DNA from: Couchioplanes azureus
GTDB lineage: Bacteria; Actinomycetota; Actinomycetes; Mycobacteriales; Micromonosporaceae
Assembly (NCBI RefSeq): GCF_014648355.1
Contig: NZ_BMQY01000017.1
Coordinates: 1 to 64,000 of the forward strand
DNA length: 64,000 bases
Reading direction: 5' to 3'
Shown: one piece after another, positions 41,050-49,370 of the stretch
Numbering within the stretch: position 1 is the stretch's first letter
Layout: each line of letters begins with the position of its first letter
Translations under genes and position numbers: made by a program
Notes under the pieces: model-generated
Database searches by the model: none
What the model was told of the DNA's origin: nothing
The model's input: only the letters and a program-made list of their open reading frames with translations

Positions 41050-41879
41050 CCGCCGCCACCGAACACTTCGCCGCCGAATACGCCCGCAACGCGGTGCCGA
41101 ACATGCTGAAGGCGATCGACACCATCAAGCGGTACAACCGCTTCACCCTGCTCGCCGCCCTCGCGACCAGCTACCTGCACCAGGCCCACTACCTGTGGAC
41201 CCAGAAGGCCGGCTACTTCGCCTACCTCGTCCCGCTCATCTTCGACGCCGCCATGGTCTCCATGCTCATCGTCGTCCGCACCCCCGGCATCACCCGCGAC
41301 GCCAAACGCTCCGCTCTGGCCGTATTCACCGGCGCGTCGCTGCTGTCGGCCACCGTCAACTACCTCGCGCCGGGATCCGTGGGGCTGCGGCTCATCTTCG
41401 CCCTCGTCGTCGTCCTGGTCATCGGCGTCGAACTCGTCGCCGGACGCATCCGCCCCGACTTCGAAGCCATCGAGGAACAAGCCGCGGACCTGCTCGCCGC
41501 CGCCAACAAGATCAAGGTCAGCACGCCGGACACCGACACGGAACCCGTCGGCGCCGCCCCGGCCGCCAGTGCCGAGCCCTCAACACCTGCGGTAACAACA
41601 ACCGCCGCTTCTGATAGCCCGGCTGATCCAGTACCGGCAGTTCTGCCGGCCACCGACGGGCATGATCACGCCGAGGACCTCCCGGCCCGGCTCATCTCCG
41701 CGGCCCGCATGGTCACCGTCCAACACCGGCAAACCAGCGGCCAGCCACTAACCCCCGGCGAGCTCGCCGCCCGGCTCGGCACCACGGAGACCATCGCCGC
41801 CCGGCTGCTGGCCGCCATCGACAACCCCCCACCGGCGCGGCTCAACGGTCATTCCCCGGCGTTCGGCGGTGTCCGGTGA
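41046..41879 (+). CDS. DUF2637-like membrane protein with C-terminal helix-turn-helix
   Basis: 277 residues. Residues 30-135 hold about four membrane helices (FTLLAALATSYLHQAHYLWT, FAYLVPLIFDAAMVSMLIVV, LRLIFALVVVLVIGVELVAG), the pattern of DUF2637/SpdB-type proteins. A Pro/Ala/Thr linker of about 70 residues leads to a C-terminal helix-turn-helix-like part (TPGELAARLGTTETIAARLL). Such proteins are common in actinomycete conjugative elements and are thought to aid intramycelial spread. Overlaps both neighbours by four bases. Confidence 0.7.
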   Translation: MTAATEHFAAEYARNAVPNMLKAIDTIKRYNRFTLLAALATSYLHQAHYLWTQKAGYFAYLVPLIFDAAMVSMLIVVRTPGITRDAKRSALAVFTGASLLSATVNYLAPGSVGLRLIFALVVVLVIGVELVAGRIRPDFEAIEEQAADLLAAANKIKVSTPDTDTEPVGAAPAASAEPSTPAVTTTAASDSPADPVPAVLPATDGHDHAEDLPARLISAARMVTVQHRQTSGQPLTPGELAARLGTTETIAARLLAAIDNPPPARLNGHSPAFGGVR

Positions 41880-42169
41880 CCGCCTACCAGGTCGACGTTC
41901 ATCACCTCACCCACACCTGCCCGGCCGACCCTGAGCCGCATCCCTACGACACCCGGCGCACCATCGTCGCGGTCGCACCCGGCGGCCCCTGCCGCCGACC
42001 CGTCACCATCCGGTCCGGGACCGCCACCGCGGTCATCGCCTGCGGGCGACACGCCCCGCGTGAGCAGCAGTGCCCGGCCTGCCGCATCACCGTCATCAAA
42101 CACCAGGTCATGTTCACCTTCATGGGCCATCACGGCCCGCAGCACCCGCAGACCGGGACCGCTGCCTGA
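41876..42169 (+). CDS. Small Cys/His protein upstream of repSA
   Basis: 97 residues from GTG 41876, overlapping by four bases. It has scattered Cys and His (HLTHTCPADPEPHPYDT, CGRHAPREQQCPACRITVIK) compatible with a zinc site. Two bases separate its stop from repSA. Short proteins in this position occur in related elements; function unknown. Confidence 0.6.
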   Translation: MTAYQVDVHHLTHTCPADPEPHPYDTRRTIVAVAPGGPCRRPVTIRSGTATAVIACGRHAPREQQCPACRITVIKHQVMFTFMGHHGPQHPQTGTAA

Positions 42170-42171
42170 CC

Positions 42172-43986
42172 ATGAGCACCTCGACGCTGGACCTCGCACC
42201 CCGGGAGCAGACTGCCCGGGGTACGGGCTCGAACGCCGAACCCTCCTGGACCCCGCCACCGGCCGCATCGTCCGCGCTCGGCCAGGCCGTCGCCCGCGCC
42301 GCCCGCCCGGACTACTTCGGCTGGCTGTCGCATGTGCAGGCCGCGGCGGGATGCACCCGCCCGATCCGGCTGTCCGGCACCCTCGACCGCTACGACAGCA
42401 GCGGCACCCTGCTCGACTCCCGGCACACCGACGCCCTGCCCGACAAAGCGATCTACAAAGCGTGCGGGAACCGCCGCGGCACCGTCTGCCCGTCCTGCGC
42501 CCGCACCTACCAGCGCGACGCCTACCAGCTGCTACGCGCCGGCCTCGTCGGCGGCAAAGGCGTCCCTGAGACGGTGTCGCGCCATCCGGCCGTGTTCGTC
42601 ACTCTGACCGCACCCGGCTTCGGCGCTGTGCACACCCGCCACGTCCGCGCCCACTCGTGCGCCGACCGTCGGCGTTGCGACTGTCGACCCGAGCCGTGCC
42701 ATGCCCGCCGCGACAGTCCCGGCCCCTGCTCTCACGGGCTGCCGGTCGTCTGCTGGGCTCGCCACACCAGCGACGATCCCGCCCTGGGCCAGCCGTTGTG
42801 CCTCGCCTGCTACGACCACGACCACCACGTCGTGTTCAACTGCTTCGCCGCCGAGCTGTGGCACCGAACCAAGCAGACCGCCGAACGCGCTTTGGCCAAG
42901 CTCTGCCGCGCCCGGGGCATTCCGTTCATCGAAGTGTGCACCGACGGCAAACGCGTCCGCCGCATCCCACCCGTACGGCTGTCCCACGGCAAAGCCGCCG
43001 AGATGCAACGCCGCGGCGCCATCCACTTCCACGCCCTCATTCGCCTCGACGGCGTCGACGGCGACAACTTGGACGCTGTCATCCCGCCCCCGACCGGCAT
43101 CGGCGTGGCCGACCTCGTCGACGCGCTCGACGACGCCGCCCGGACCACCACGTTCGACACCCCGGAGCATGCGGACCGGGCCGAAGGCTGGCCGATGCGC
43201 TGGGGCGACCCGGACAAGGGCCTCGACATCCGGCCCATCACCCTCACCGGCAACGGGCAGGTCACCGACGGCATGGTCGCTGGCTACCTCGCCAAGTACG
43301 CCACCAAGAGCACCGAAGCCACCGGTCACAACTCCACCCGGATCACCGCCGACACCCTCGACCAGCACGCCGATCCCCATGGCAGCCATACCGCCCGGCT
43401 CATCGCCGCCTGCTGGCGCCTGGGCCACCAGCCCGATGACCAACCCCACCGCCGCACCGGCCTGCTCCGCGCCTCCACCGGCCACCCTCAAGGGACGTTC
43501 ATCGAGCCGTGGGATTCGCCAGAGTGTGGCGGTCACACCCGTTACCGGGTCTGCCCGCAATGCGTCGCCGAACGTCAAGCCAGCCTTGACACCAAACCCG
43601 CGCACACCACCACACCCACCAATCCGTATGCCCGGCTACGCCGCTGGGCCCACATGCTCGGCTATGGCGGCCACTTCCTTACCAAAGCCCGCCGCTACTC
43701 GGTCACGTTCCGGCTACTGCGGGAGACCCGCGTCGTCTTCCGCCGCCACCAGGACCAGACCCTCACCGAAGATTCCGGCGCAGTGCAGGCCGCCGACCAC
43801 CTCGGCGACGAAACCACGCTGATCGTCGGCACCCTCACCTTCGCGGGAACCGGCTGGCACACCAACGGCGACGCCCTGCTCGCCAACACCGCCGCCGCCA
43901 TGGCCCGCGCCCGACACGACACCGGCCGCGAGGAACGCGCCCACGAAATCGGCACCACCACGACTGCCATCCCGGTAGCCGCCTGA
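42172..43986 (+). CDS. repSA: RepSA-like rolling-circle replication initiator
   Basis: 604 residues. A zinc-binding start (CGNRRGTVCPSCARTYQRDA) precedes the initiator core: VFVTLTAPGFGAVH, the metal-binding HUH-type motif IHFHALIRLDG (His285, His287), and the catalytic-Tyr segment GYLAKYATKS (372-379). These are the signatures of pSAM2 RepSA and related initiators that nick the double-strand origin and start rolling-circle replication of the excised element. It sits in the usual order repSA-xis-int. No dso was identified. Confidence 0.92.
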   Translation: MSTSTLDLAPREQTARGTGSNAEPSWTPPPAASSALGQAVARAARPDYFGWLSHVQAAAGCTRPIRLSGTLDRYDSSGTLLDSRHTDALPDKAIYKACGNRRGTVCPSCARTYQRDAYQLLRAGLVGGKGVPETVSRHPAVFVTLTAPGFGAVHTRHVRAHSCADRRRCDCRPEPCHARRDSPGPCSHGLPVVCWARHTSDDPALGQPLCLACYDHDHHVVFNCFAAELWHRTKQTAERALAKLCRARGIPFIEVCTDGKRVRRIPPVRLSHGKAAEMQRRGAIHFHALIRLDGVDGDNLDAVIPPPTGIGVADLVDALDDAARTTTFDTPEHADRAEGWPMRWGDPDKGLDIRPITLTGNGQVTDGMVAGYLAKYATKSTEATGHNSTRITADTLDQHADPHGSHTARLIAACWRLGHQPDDQPHRRTGLLRASTGHPQGTFIEPWDSPECGGHTRYRVCPQCVAERQASLDTKPAHTTTPTNPYARLRRWAHMLGYGGHFLTKARRYSVTFRLLRETRVVFRRHQDQTLTEDSGAVQAADHLGDETTLIVGTLTFAGTGWHTNGDALLANTAAAMARARHDTGREERAHEIGTTTTAIPVAA

Positions 43987-44015
43987 CTGCACCGCCCGAC
44001 GAGGAAGGAAGACCG

Positions 44016-44222
44016 TTGAACGAGCCCCAGCGGAAGGCTCTGTACCGCATCCCCGAAGTGATGCAGCAGCTGAGCCTCAGCCGCTCCGTGATCTACGAAC
44101 TCATCCGCGCCGGCCGACTGCGCACCGTCAAAGAAGGCCGCACCCGGCTCGTGCCCGAGTCGGCCATCACCGAATACGTCTCCCTACTGGAACGGGAGAG
44201 CAAGGAAGGAGTCGCCGCATGA
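44016..44222 (+). CDS. xis: Excisionase (AlpA/HTH_17-type)
   Basis: 68 residues from TTG 44016, five bases after GAGGAAGGAA. The whole protein is a MerR-like winged helix (LYRIPEVMQQLSLSRSVIYE then LIRAGRLRTVKEGRTRLVPE), the excisionase fold. It overlaps int by four bases. It should bend attL/attR and direct Int to excise the element. Confidence 0.88.
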   Translation: MNEPQRKALYRIPEVMQQLSLSRSVIYELIRAGRLRTVKEGRTRLVPESAITEYVSLLERESKEGVAA

Positions 44223-45364
44223 CCAAACGCCGGAGCAGGGGCGATGGCGGCCTGCACTGGGACGAAGCGCGACAGCGCTGGATCGCCTCAGTCACCGTCG
44301 GCTACACCCCGGCAGGCAAGCGCATCGTCCGCAAAGCCAGCGGCAAGACCAAGACCGAAGCGAACAACGCCCTGCGGCAGAAGATCCGCGACTACGAGGA
44401 CGGGCTCTCGATCGCCCACAACACCATCACCGTCGCGGACGCGCTGGCCGACTGGCTGGCCTACGGGCTGAGCGGCAAAGCCGCCACCACCGTCGGCAAC
44501 TACACCATGCTCTCGCGCACCCACATTGCACCGGACCTCGGCGCCCGGAAACTGCGCGACCTCACCGCCACCGACATCGACCGGTGGCTCGCCGCCAAGG
44601 CGAAGATCCTCAGCACCCGCACCCTGCGCCTGCTGCACTCGATCCTCAACCGCGCCGTCAACCGGGCGATGGCCCGCAACCAGGTCATGCGCAACGTCGT
44701 CGGCCTGTGCACCGTGCCGTACGGGTTAGACGGCCGCCCGTCGAAATCCCTGACCTTCGATCAAGCCAAGGCGCTGCTCGCCGCCGCCGAACACAGCTCC
44801 CTGCACGCCTATGTCGTGCTCTCGCTCATGACCGGTGCCCGCACCGAGGAGCTACGCGCCCTCACCTGGGCACATGTCGACCTTGAAGGGCGGCCTGACC
44901 TCGATCCGCCGGTCCCGCCCTCGGTCCACGTCTGGCGCTCCGTGCGCGTCGACGGCGACACCAAGACCCGCAAATCGCGCCGGTCTCTCGCGCTGCCCGC
45001 CCGCTGCGTCCAGGTCCTCACCGACCAGTACGAACGCCAGGGCCTGCCCACCGGCGACGCGCTGGTGTTCGCCAGCAAGGCCGGCACCGAACTCGACCGG
45101 CACAACGTGCTGCGCTCGTTCCGGCTGATCATCAAAGCCGCCGGACTCAACCCTTCCGAATGGACCCCGCGCGAACTGCGGCACAGCTTCGTGTCGCTGT
45201 TGTCCGACCACGGCATGAGTTTGGAAGAGATCGCCGACCTGTGCGGGCACTCCGGAACGTCGATCACCGAGAGCGTCTACCGTCATCAACTGCGGCCGGT
45301 ACTGCTCAACGGGGCCGTCGCGATGGACCGCATCTTCGGCCCGGACGACACCCGAAACCCGTAG
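44219..45364 (+). CDS. int: Site-specific tyrosine integrase
   Basis: 381 residues: an N-terminal arm-binding domain (GGLHWDEARQRWIASVTVGY), a core-binding SAM-like domain (about 70-165), and the catalytic domain with Arg208 (TGARTEEL), Arg321-His322 (TPRELRHSF), His344 (LCGHSG) and Tyr354 (ESVYRH). The usual first His of the HxxR box is Arg, as in other pSAM2-type integrases. It recombines the 43-bp core in tRNA-Pro. Its stop lies 69 bases from attR, overlapping the right arm-type site by one base. Confidence 0.94.
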   Translation: MTKRRSRGDGGLHWDEARQRWIASVTVGYTPAGKRIVRKASGKTKTEANNALRQKIRDYEDGLSIAHNTITVADALADWLAYGLSGKAATTVGNYTMLSRTHIAPDLGARKLRDLTATDIDRWLAAKAKILSTRTLRLLHSILNRAVNRAMARNQVMRNVVGLCTVPYGLDGRPSKSLTFDQAKALLAAAEHSSLHAYVVLSLMTGARTEELRALTWAHVDLEGRPDLDPPVPPSVHVWRSVRVDGDTKTRKSRRSLALPARCVQVLTDQYERQGLPTGDALVFASKAGTELDRHNVLRSFRLIIKAAGLNPSEWTPRELRHSFVSLLSDHGMSLEEIADLCGHSGTSITESVYRHQLRPVLLNGAVAMDRIFGPDDTRNP

Positions 45365-45387
45365 TCACCCAGTTAGTAACCCGGACA
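45364..45387. promoter_or_regulatory. Candidate integrase arm-type site, right end
   Basis: GTCACCCAGTTAGT (45364-45377) is the second copy of the repeat at 28881, same orientation, followed by a weaker copy (GTAACCCGG). It is 55 bp from the core. The pair flanks the core in the excised circle, as expected for attP. Confidence 0.5.
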
Positions 45388-45393
45388 TGAAAG

Positions 45394-45424
45394 GAGGGCA
45401 TATCCATCGATGGGATATGCCCTC
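45394..45424 (-). terminator. Element-encoded hairpin behind tRNA-Pro
   Basis: GAGGGCATATCC pairs perfectly with GGATATGCCCTC (12 bp) around a 7-base loop. Read on the minus strand it lies eight bases after the tRNA 3' end and is followed by CTTTCATG. It can terminate tRNA-Pro, replacing the original terminator at 28699-28734, and on the other strand it can terminate int. Confidence 0.65.
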
Positions 45425-45432
45425 TGACCTGC

Positions 45433-45507
<75 letters not shown>

Positions 45508-45546
45508 ATGCCACGCCCCAGAGCCCCAGCGCGCGGCAACACCACT

Positions 45547-45552
45547 ACCCTA
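45547..45552 (-). promoter_or_regulatory. Possible -10 box of tRNA-Pro
   Basis: On the minus strand TAGGGT fits TANNNT and lies 40 bases before the mature tRNA 5' end. No clear -35 at 16-18 bases; weak call. Confidence 0.3.
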
Positions 45553-45572
45553 CCGCAGTCCCTCAACCCGCT

Positions 45573-45596
45573 GAGCACCGGCATGCCGGGATGCTC
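45573..45596 (-). terminator. Hairpin overlapping the der stop codon
   Basis: GAGCA-CCGG-CATG-CCGG-TGCTC can form with a two-base bulge. It overlaps the der stop and may end the cmk-der transcript before tRNA-Pro. Confidence 0.35.
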
Positions 45597-47019
45597 ACCC
45601 GTGTGCCTTTCCTCGGCCGCCCGGCCCCAGCTTCTTGCGCGGCCGCACCGACACCTCCACCGGGCTCCCCTCGAAGCCGAACTCCTCGCGCAGCTTCCGC
45701 TCGACGAACCGCTGGTAGCCCGCGTCGAACGGACCCGTGGTGAAGAGCACGAACCTCGGCGGCGCCACGCCTGCCTGGGTCGCGAAGAGCACCCGGGGCG
45801 CTCGGCCGCCTCGGACCGGGTGCGGGGTGGCCTGGGTGAGGGCGGTCAGCCACTGGTTCAGGGCGCCGGTGGGGATGCGCTTCTCCCAGCTGGCCAGGGC
45901 TCGGCGGATCGCCGGGGCGAGCTTGTCGACCGCTCGTCCGGTTTTGGCGGAGATGTTGACGCGGATCGCCCAGGGGATGCGCTTGAGCTCCCGGTCGATC
46001 TCCTTGTCGAGGTAGAACCGGCGGTCGGCGTCGACCAGGTCCCACTTGTTGAAGGCGATCACCAGGGCCCGGCCGGCCTCGACGACCTGGGTGAGGACGC
46101 GCTGGTCCTGTTCGCTGATGACCTCGGCGGCGTCGAGGAGGACCACGGCGACCTCGGCCGCCTCGACGGCTCCCGCGGTGCGCAGGGAGGCGTAGTACTC
46201 GGTACCGGATGCCTGGTTGACGCGTTTGCGCAGGCCGGCGGTGTCGACGAACTGGAAGATCTCGCCGTCCATCTCCACCAGGCTGTCGACCGGGTCGACC
46301 GTGGTGCCGGCGACCGAGTCGACCACCGCGCGTTCTTCGCGGGCGACGCGGTTGAGCAGGGAGGACTTGCCGACGTTGGGGCGGCCGACCAGGGCCACGC
46401 GGCGGGGGCCACGCGGGCCGCCCTCGATGATCGGCGGGGCGGGGGGCATGGCGGCGAGGATCGCGTCGAGCAGGTCGCCGGAGCCGCGGCCGTGCAGGGC
46501 CGAGATGGGGTGCGGCTCGCCGAGGCCGAGCGACCAGAGCGACATGGCCTCGAGTTCCACGGCCTGGTTGTCGGCCTTGTTCGCCACGAGGATGACCGGC
46601 TTGGCGCTGCGGCGGAGCATGCGCACGGCCTTCTCGTCCATGTCGGTGGCGCCGATGGTGGCGTCGACGACGAAGACGACCACGTCGGCGGTCTGCACGG
46701 CGATCTCGGCCTGGGCGGCGATGGCGGCGGCGCGGTCGCGGGCGTCAGGTTCCCAGCCGCCGGTGTCGACCACCGTGAAGCGCCGGCCGTTCCACTGGGC
46801 GTCGTACGGCACGCGGTCGCGGGTGACGCCGGGCACGTCCTCGACCACCGCCTGGCGGCGGCCGATGATGCGGTTGACCAGGGTCGACTTGCCGACGTTG
46901 GGGCGCCCGACGACCGCCACGACCGGCTGGGGACCGGCCGGTTCGTCCGTCTCGGCGGCCGTTCCGTCGGAGAAGGTCACGTCGTCGAACTCGGAGAGAT
47001 CGACGGGGAAGTCAGTCAC
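45595..47019 (-). CDS. der: GTPase Der (EngA)
   Basis: 474 residues with two G domains, the hallmark of Der: first P-loop VVAVVGRPNVGKSTLVNRII with NKAD, second VALVGRPNVGKSSLLNRV with DTAGLRKR and NKWD, and the C-terminal KH-like domain ending RPRKKLGPGGRGK. It assists 50S ribosome assembly and is essential. The GTG start at 47019 overlaps the cmk stop. The same frame is open further upstream, giving an apparent 719-residue product that is an artefact. Confidence 0.96.
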   Translation of the reverse strand: MTDFPVDLSEFDDVTFSDGTAAETDEPAGPQPVVAVVGRPNVGKSTLVNRIIGRRQAVVEDVPGVTRDRVPYDAQWNGRRFTVVDTGGWEPDARDRAAAIAAQAEIAVQTADVVVFVVDATIGATDMDEKAVRMLRRSAKPVILVANKADNQAVELEAMSLWSLGLGEPHPISALHGRGSGDLLDAILAAMPPAPPIIEGGPRGPRRVALVGRPNVGKSSLLNRVAREERAVVDSVAGTTVDPVDSLVEMDGEIFQFVDTAGLRKRVNQASGTEYYASLRTAGAVEAAEVAVVLLDAAEVISEQDQRVLTQVVEAGRALVIAFNKWDLVDADRRFYLDKEIDRELKRIPWAIRVNISAKTGRAVDKLAPAIRRALASWEKRIPTGALNQWLTALTQATPHPVRGGRAPRVLFATQAGVAPPRFVLFTTGPFDAGYQRFVERKLREEFGFEGSPVEVSVRPRKKLGPGGRGKAHG

Positions 47020-47696
47020 GAACTCACCTTGCTGTTGAGCATGTCCAGGAGCCGGTGCACGACCTCGTCGATCCCCATGCCGGTGGTGTCCAGCTCCGCC
47101 GCGTCGTCGGCCTGCCGCAGCGGATCGGCGGTGCGGGTGGAGTCGAGCCGGTCGCGGCGGGCCAGGTCGGCCTCGGTCGCCGCGACGTCGGTGGCGTCCT
47201 CGGCGCTGCGACGCTGGGCGCGCGCGGCCGCGGAGGCGGTCAGGTAGACCTTGAGGTCGGCGTCGGGGGCCACGACGGTGGCGATGTCGCGTCCCTCGAC
47301 GACGATGCGGGACGCGGCCGCGATGATCTCCTGCTGGAACTGCACGAGCATGGCGCGGACCTGCGGGATGGCGGCGACGGCCGAGACCGCCCCGGTGACC
47401 TCGGGCCCGCGGATGGCCGCGTCGACGTCGACGCCGTTGGCCTCGAAGTGCGGGGCCAGCGGGTCCGTGCCGATGGCGAGGTCGGTCTCCATCGCCACCT
47501 TGATCACGGAGTCGGTGTCGGCCAGGTCGACCCCGGCCTGGAGCACCGACCAGGTGATCGCCCGGTACATCGCGCCGGTGTCGAGGTAGACGCCGTCGAT
47601 CGCCGCGGCAAGACGCCGGGAAACGGTGGATTTGCCCGACCCCGAGGGGCCGTCGACGGCCACCACGCACCGCTCGGGCCGTACTACTTGCGCCAC
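47016..47696 (-). CDS. cmk: Cytidylate kinase
   Basis: 226 residues from GTG 47696 with GGAGGT five bases upstream. P-loop VVAVDGPSGSGKSTVSRRLA, substrate segment YLDTGAMYRAITW, and IVVEGRDIATVVAPDADLKV then YLTASAAARAQRR, all typical of bacterial Cmk. It phosphorylates CMP and dCMP. It is coupled to der by a GTGA overlap, the usual arrangement in actinobacteria. Confidence 0.96.
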   Translation of the reverse strand: MAQVVRPERCVVAVDGPSGSGKSTVSRRLAAAIDGVYLDTGAMYRAITWSVLQAGVDLADTDSVIKVAMETDLAIGTDPLAPHFEANGVDVDAAIRGPEVTGAVSAVAAIPQVRAMLVQFQQEIIAAASRIVVEGRDIATVVAPDADLKVYLTASAAARAQRRSAEDATDVAATEADLARRDRLDSTRTADPLRQADDAAELDTTGMGIDEVVHRLLDMLNSKVSS

Positions 47697-47870
47697 CGTT
47701 ACCTCCAACGTCGGGGAAGACGAACCTCCCCATTGTGCCCGGTGCCTCCGACAACTACGCGCGGGCATCCTCCGGGCCGTCCGACTCCGTCATTTCCGGA
47801 AAGTACGGCGCCACCCGCCCCCGACCGCAGCCGACAGGCCCCGGCGTCAGAGGCACCCCCGAGCCGGCGC

Positions 47871-48617
47871 TCAGGCCCAGCCCTCCAGCAGCACCATGCA
47901 CCGCTCCGGGCTCTCCACGTGGGCGTTGTGCCCCAGTCCGTCCAGGGTGACGACCGGCACACCGAACCGCCCGAGCTGCTCGCCGGTGTTCATGACGTCG
48001 TGCTCGCCGCGCGCCAGGGTGACTTCCGCCGGGCACCGACCCACCAGCGCCGCCATGTCCGGTTCACCGACCCCGAAGGCCCGGCCGTCCAGGGCGAGAC
48101 GCCACCGCCCGTCCTCGTGCACCAGGCCCGCGTCCACGGCCGGGTCGGCGGGATCGAGCAGCCCGGTGAGCCCGGACACCCGCAGGTGCCGCGCGGCGGC
48201 CTCGTCCCGTGAGTCGAACCACGCCGCGGGCCGCCGGGCCAGCGCCTGCGCCCGGTCCAGCTCCTCGGGGCTCCAGGCGACCTTGATGCCGAGCCCGGCG
48301 ATCCCGGCCACCGGCGACCCGGCCCCGGCCAGCGCGAGGGCGACCACTCCGCCCAGGGAGTGCCCGAGCACATACGTCGGTCCGGCCGGCTCCACGAGCG
48401 GGCGCACCGCGGCGGCGAAGGCGTCGAACGTGTACTCCGGCAGCGGCGCCGAACCGCCGTGGCCGGGCAGGTCCGGCGCCACCCAGCGGCCGGGCCACCG
48501 GCCGGCCAGCACCGGCCACCAGCCCGCCCACACGTCGGCGGTCGCGCCGAGCCCGTGCAGCAGGATCAGCAGCGGGCCGCCCTCGCCGCCGCTTCGCACC
48601 CGCAGGTCGCCGTTCAC
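47871..48617 (-). CDS. Alpha/beta-fold hydrolase
   Basis: 248 residues with the oxyanion segment LLILLHGLGATADVW, APDLPGHGGS, the nucleophile elbow GHSLGG, a late acid region (VTLARGEHDVMNTGEQLGRF) and catalytic His in LGHNAHVESPERC. Soluble. Substrate unknown; resembles esterases and C-C hydrolases. GTG start at 48617. It lies between rluB and cmk in the same orientation, as in related genomes. Confidence 0.85.
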   Translation of the reverse strand: MNGDLRVRSGGEGGPLLILLHGLGATADVWAGWWPVLAGRWPGRWVAPDLPGHGGSAPLPEYTFDAFAAAVRPLVEPAGPTYVLGHSLGGVVALALAGAGSPVAGIAGLGIKVAWSPEELDRAQALARRPAAWFDSRDEAAARHLRVSGLTGLLDPADPAVDAGLVHEDGRWRLALDGRAFGVGEPDMAALVGRCPAEVTLARGEHDVMNTGEQLGRFGVPVVTLDGLGHNAHVESPERCMVLLEGWA

Positions 48618-48629
48618 CGCGTCGGCCCC

Positions 48630-49370
48630 TTACTCGCCGACGGCCTTGAACAGGGCGCCGATCTCGGCGTTCGACAGGTGCCGGAAGCCGCCGGGCCGCA
48701 TGTCGCCGAGCCGGATCGGACCGACCGCCGTACGGACCAGTCGCGACACCGGATGCCCGACCTCGTCCATCATCCGCCGCACGATGTGCTTGCGCCCCTC
48801 GTGCAGCGTCAGCTCCACCTGTGCGGTCTTGCCCACCGCGTCGACCAGCTTGAACGCGTCGACCTTGGCCGGACCGTCCTCCAGCTCGATGCCCGCGAGC
48901 AGCCGGCGGCCGACGTTGCGCGGCAGCGGCCCGGCGACCTCGGCCAGGTAGGTCTTGGCCACCCCGTACGAGGGGTGCATGAGCTTGTGCGCGAGCGCCC
49001 CGTCGTTGGTGAGCAGCAGCAGGCCCTCGCTGTCGGCGTCGAGGCGGCCGACGTGGAAGATGCGCTGCTCGAACGTGCCGAGGAAGTCGGCCAGCTCGTT
49101 GCGCCCCTTTTCGTCGTCCATGCTGGAGACCACACCGCGCGGCTTGTTCATGGCCAGGTAGACCAGCTTGGTGTCGGTGACGATGCGCTGCCCGTCGACG
49201 TGGATCTCCGCGGTCGCCGGGTCGACCTTGTCGCCGAGCTTGGCCACCCGGCCGTCGACGGTGACGCGCCGCCGGAAGATCAGGTCTTCGCAGGCGCGCC
49301 GGGATCCGACTCCGGCGGTCGCCAGGACCTTCTGCAAGCGCACGGAGTTGTCCGGATCAGCCTGAGGCAT
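48630..49370 (-). CDS. rluB: Ribosomal large-subunit pseudouridine synthase RluB-type
   Basis: 246 residues: S4 RNA-binding domain at the start (VRLQKVLATAGVGSRRACED), then the RsuA/RluB catalytic domain with the active Asp in HVGRLDADSEGLLLLTNDG and the conserved HEGRKHIVRRM. It modifies uridine in 23S rRNA. ATG 49370 lies inside the scpB end (14-base overlap), consistent with the scpA-scpB-rluB operon found in most Gram-positive bacteria. Confidence 0.92.
   Translation of the reverse strand: MPQADPDNSVRLQKVLATAGVGSRRACEDLIFRRRVTVDGRVAKLGDKVDPATAEIHVDGQRIVTDTKLVYLAMNKPRGVVSSMDDEKGRNELADFLGTFEQRIFHVGRLDADSEGLLLLTNDGALAHKLMHPSYGVAKTYLAEVAGPLPRNVGRRLLAGIELEDGPAKVDAFKLVDAVGKTAQVELTLHEGRKHIVRRMMDEVGHPVSRLVRTAVGPIRLGDMRPGGFRHLSNAEIGALFKAVGE

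Noticed and set aside
45595..47754. A 719-residue product ending in Der
   Set aside because: The N-terminal 245 residues are the wrong frame of cmk. The GTG at 47019 overlapping the cmk stop gives a normal Der.
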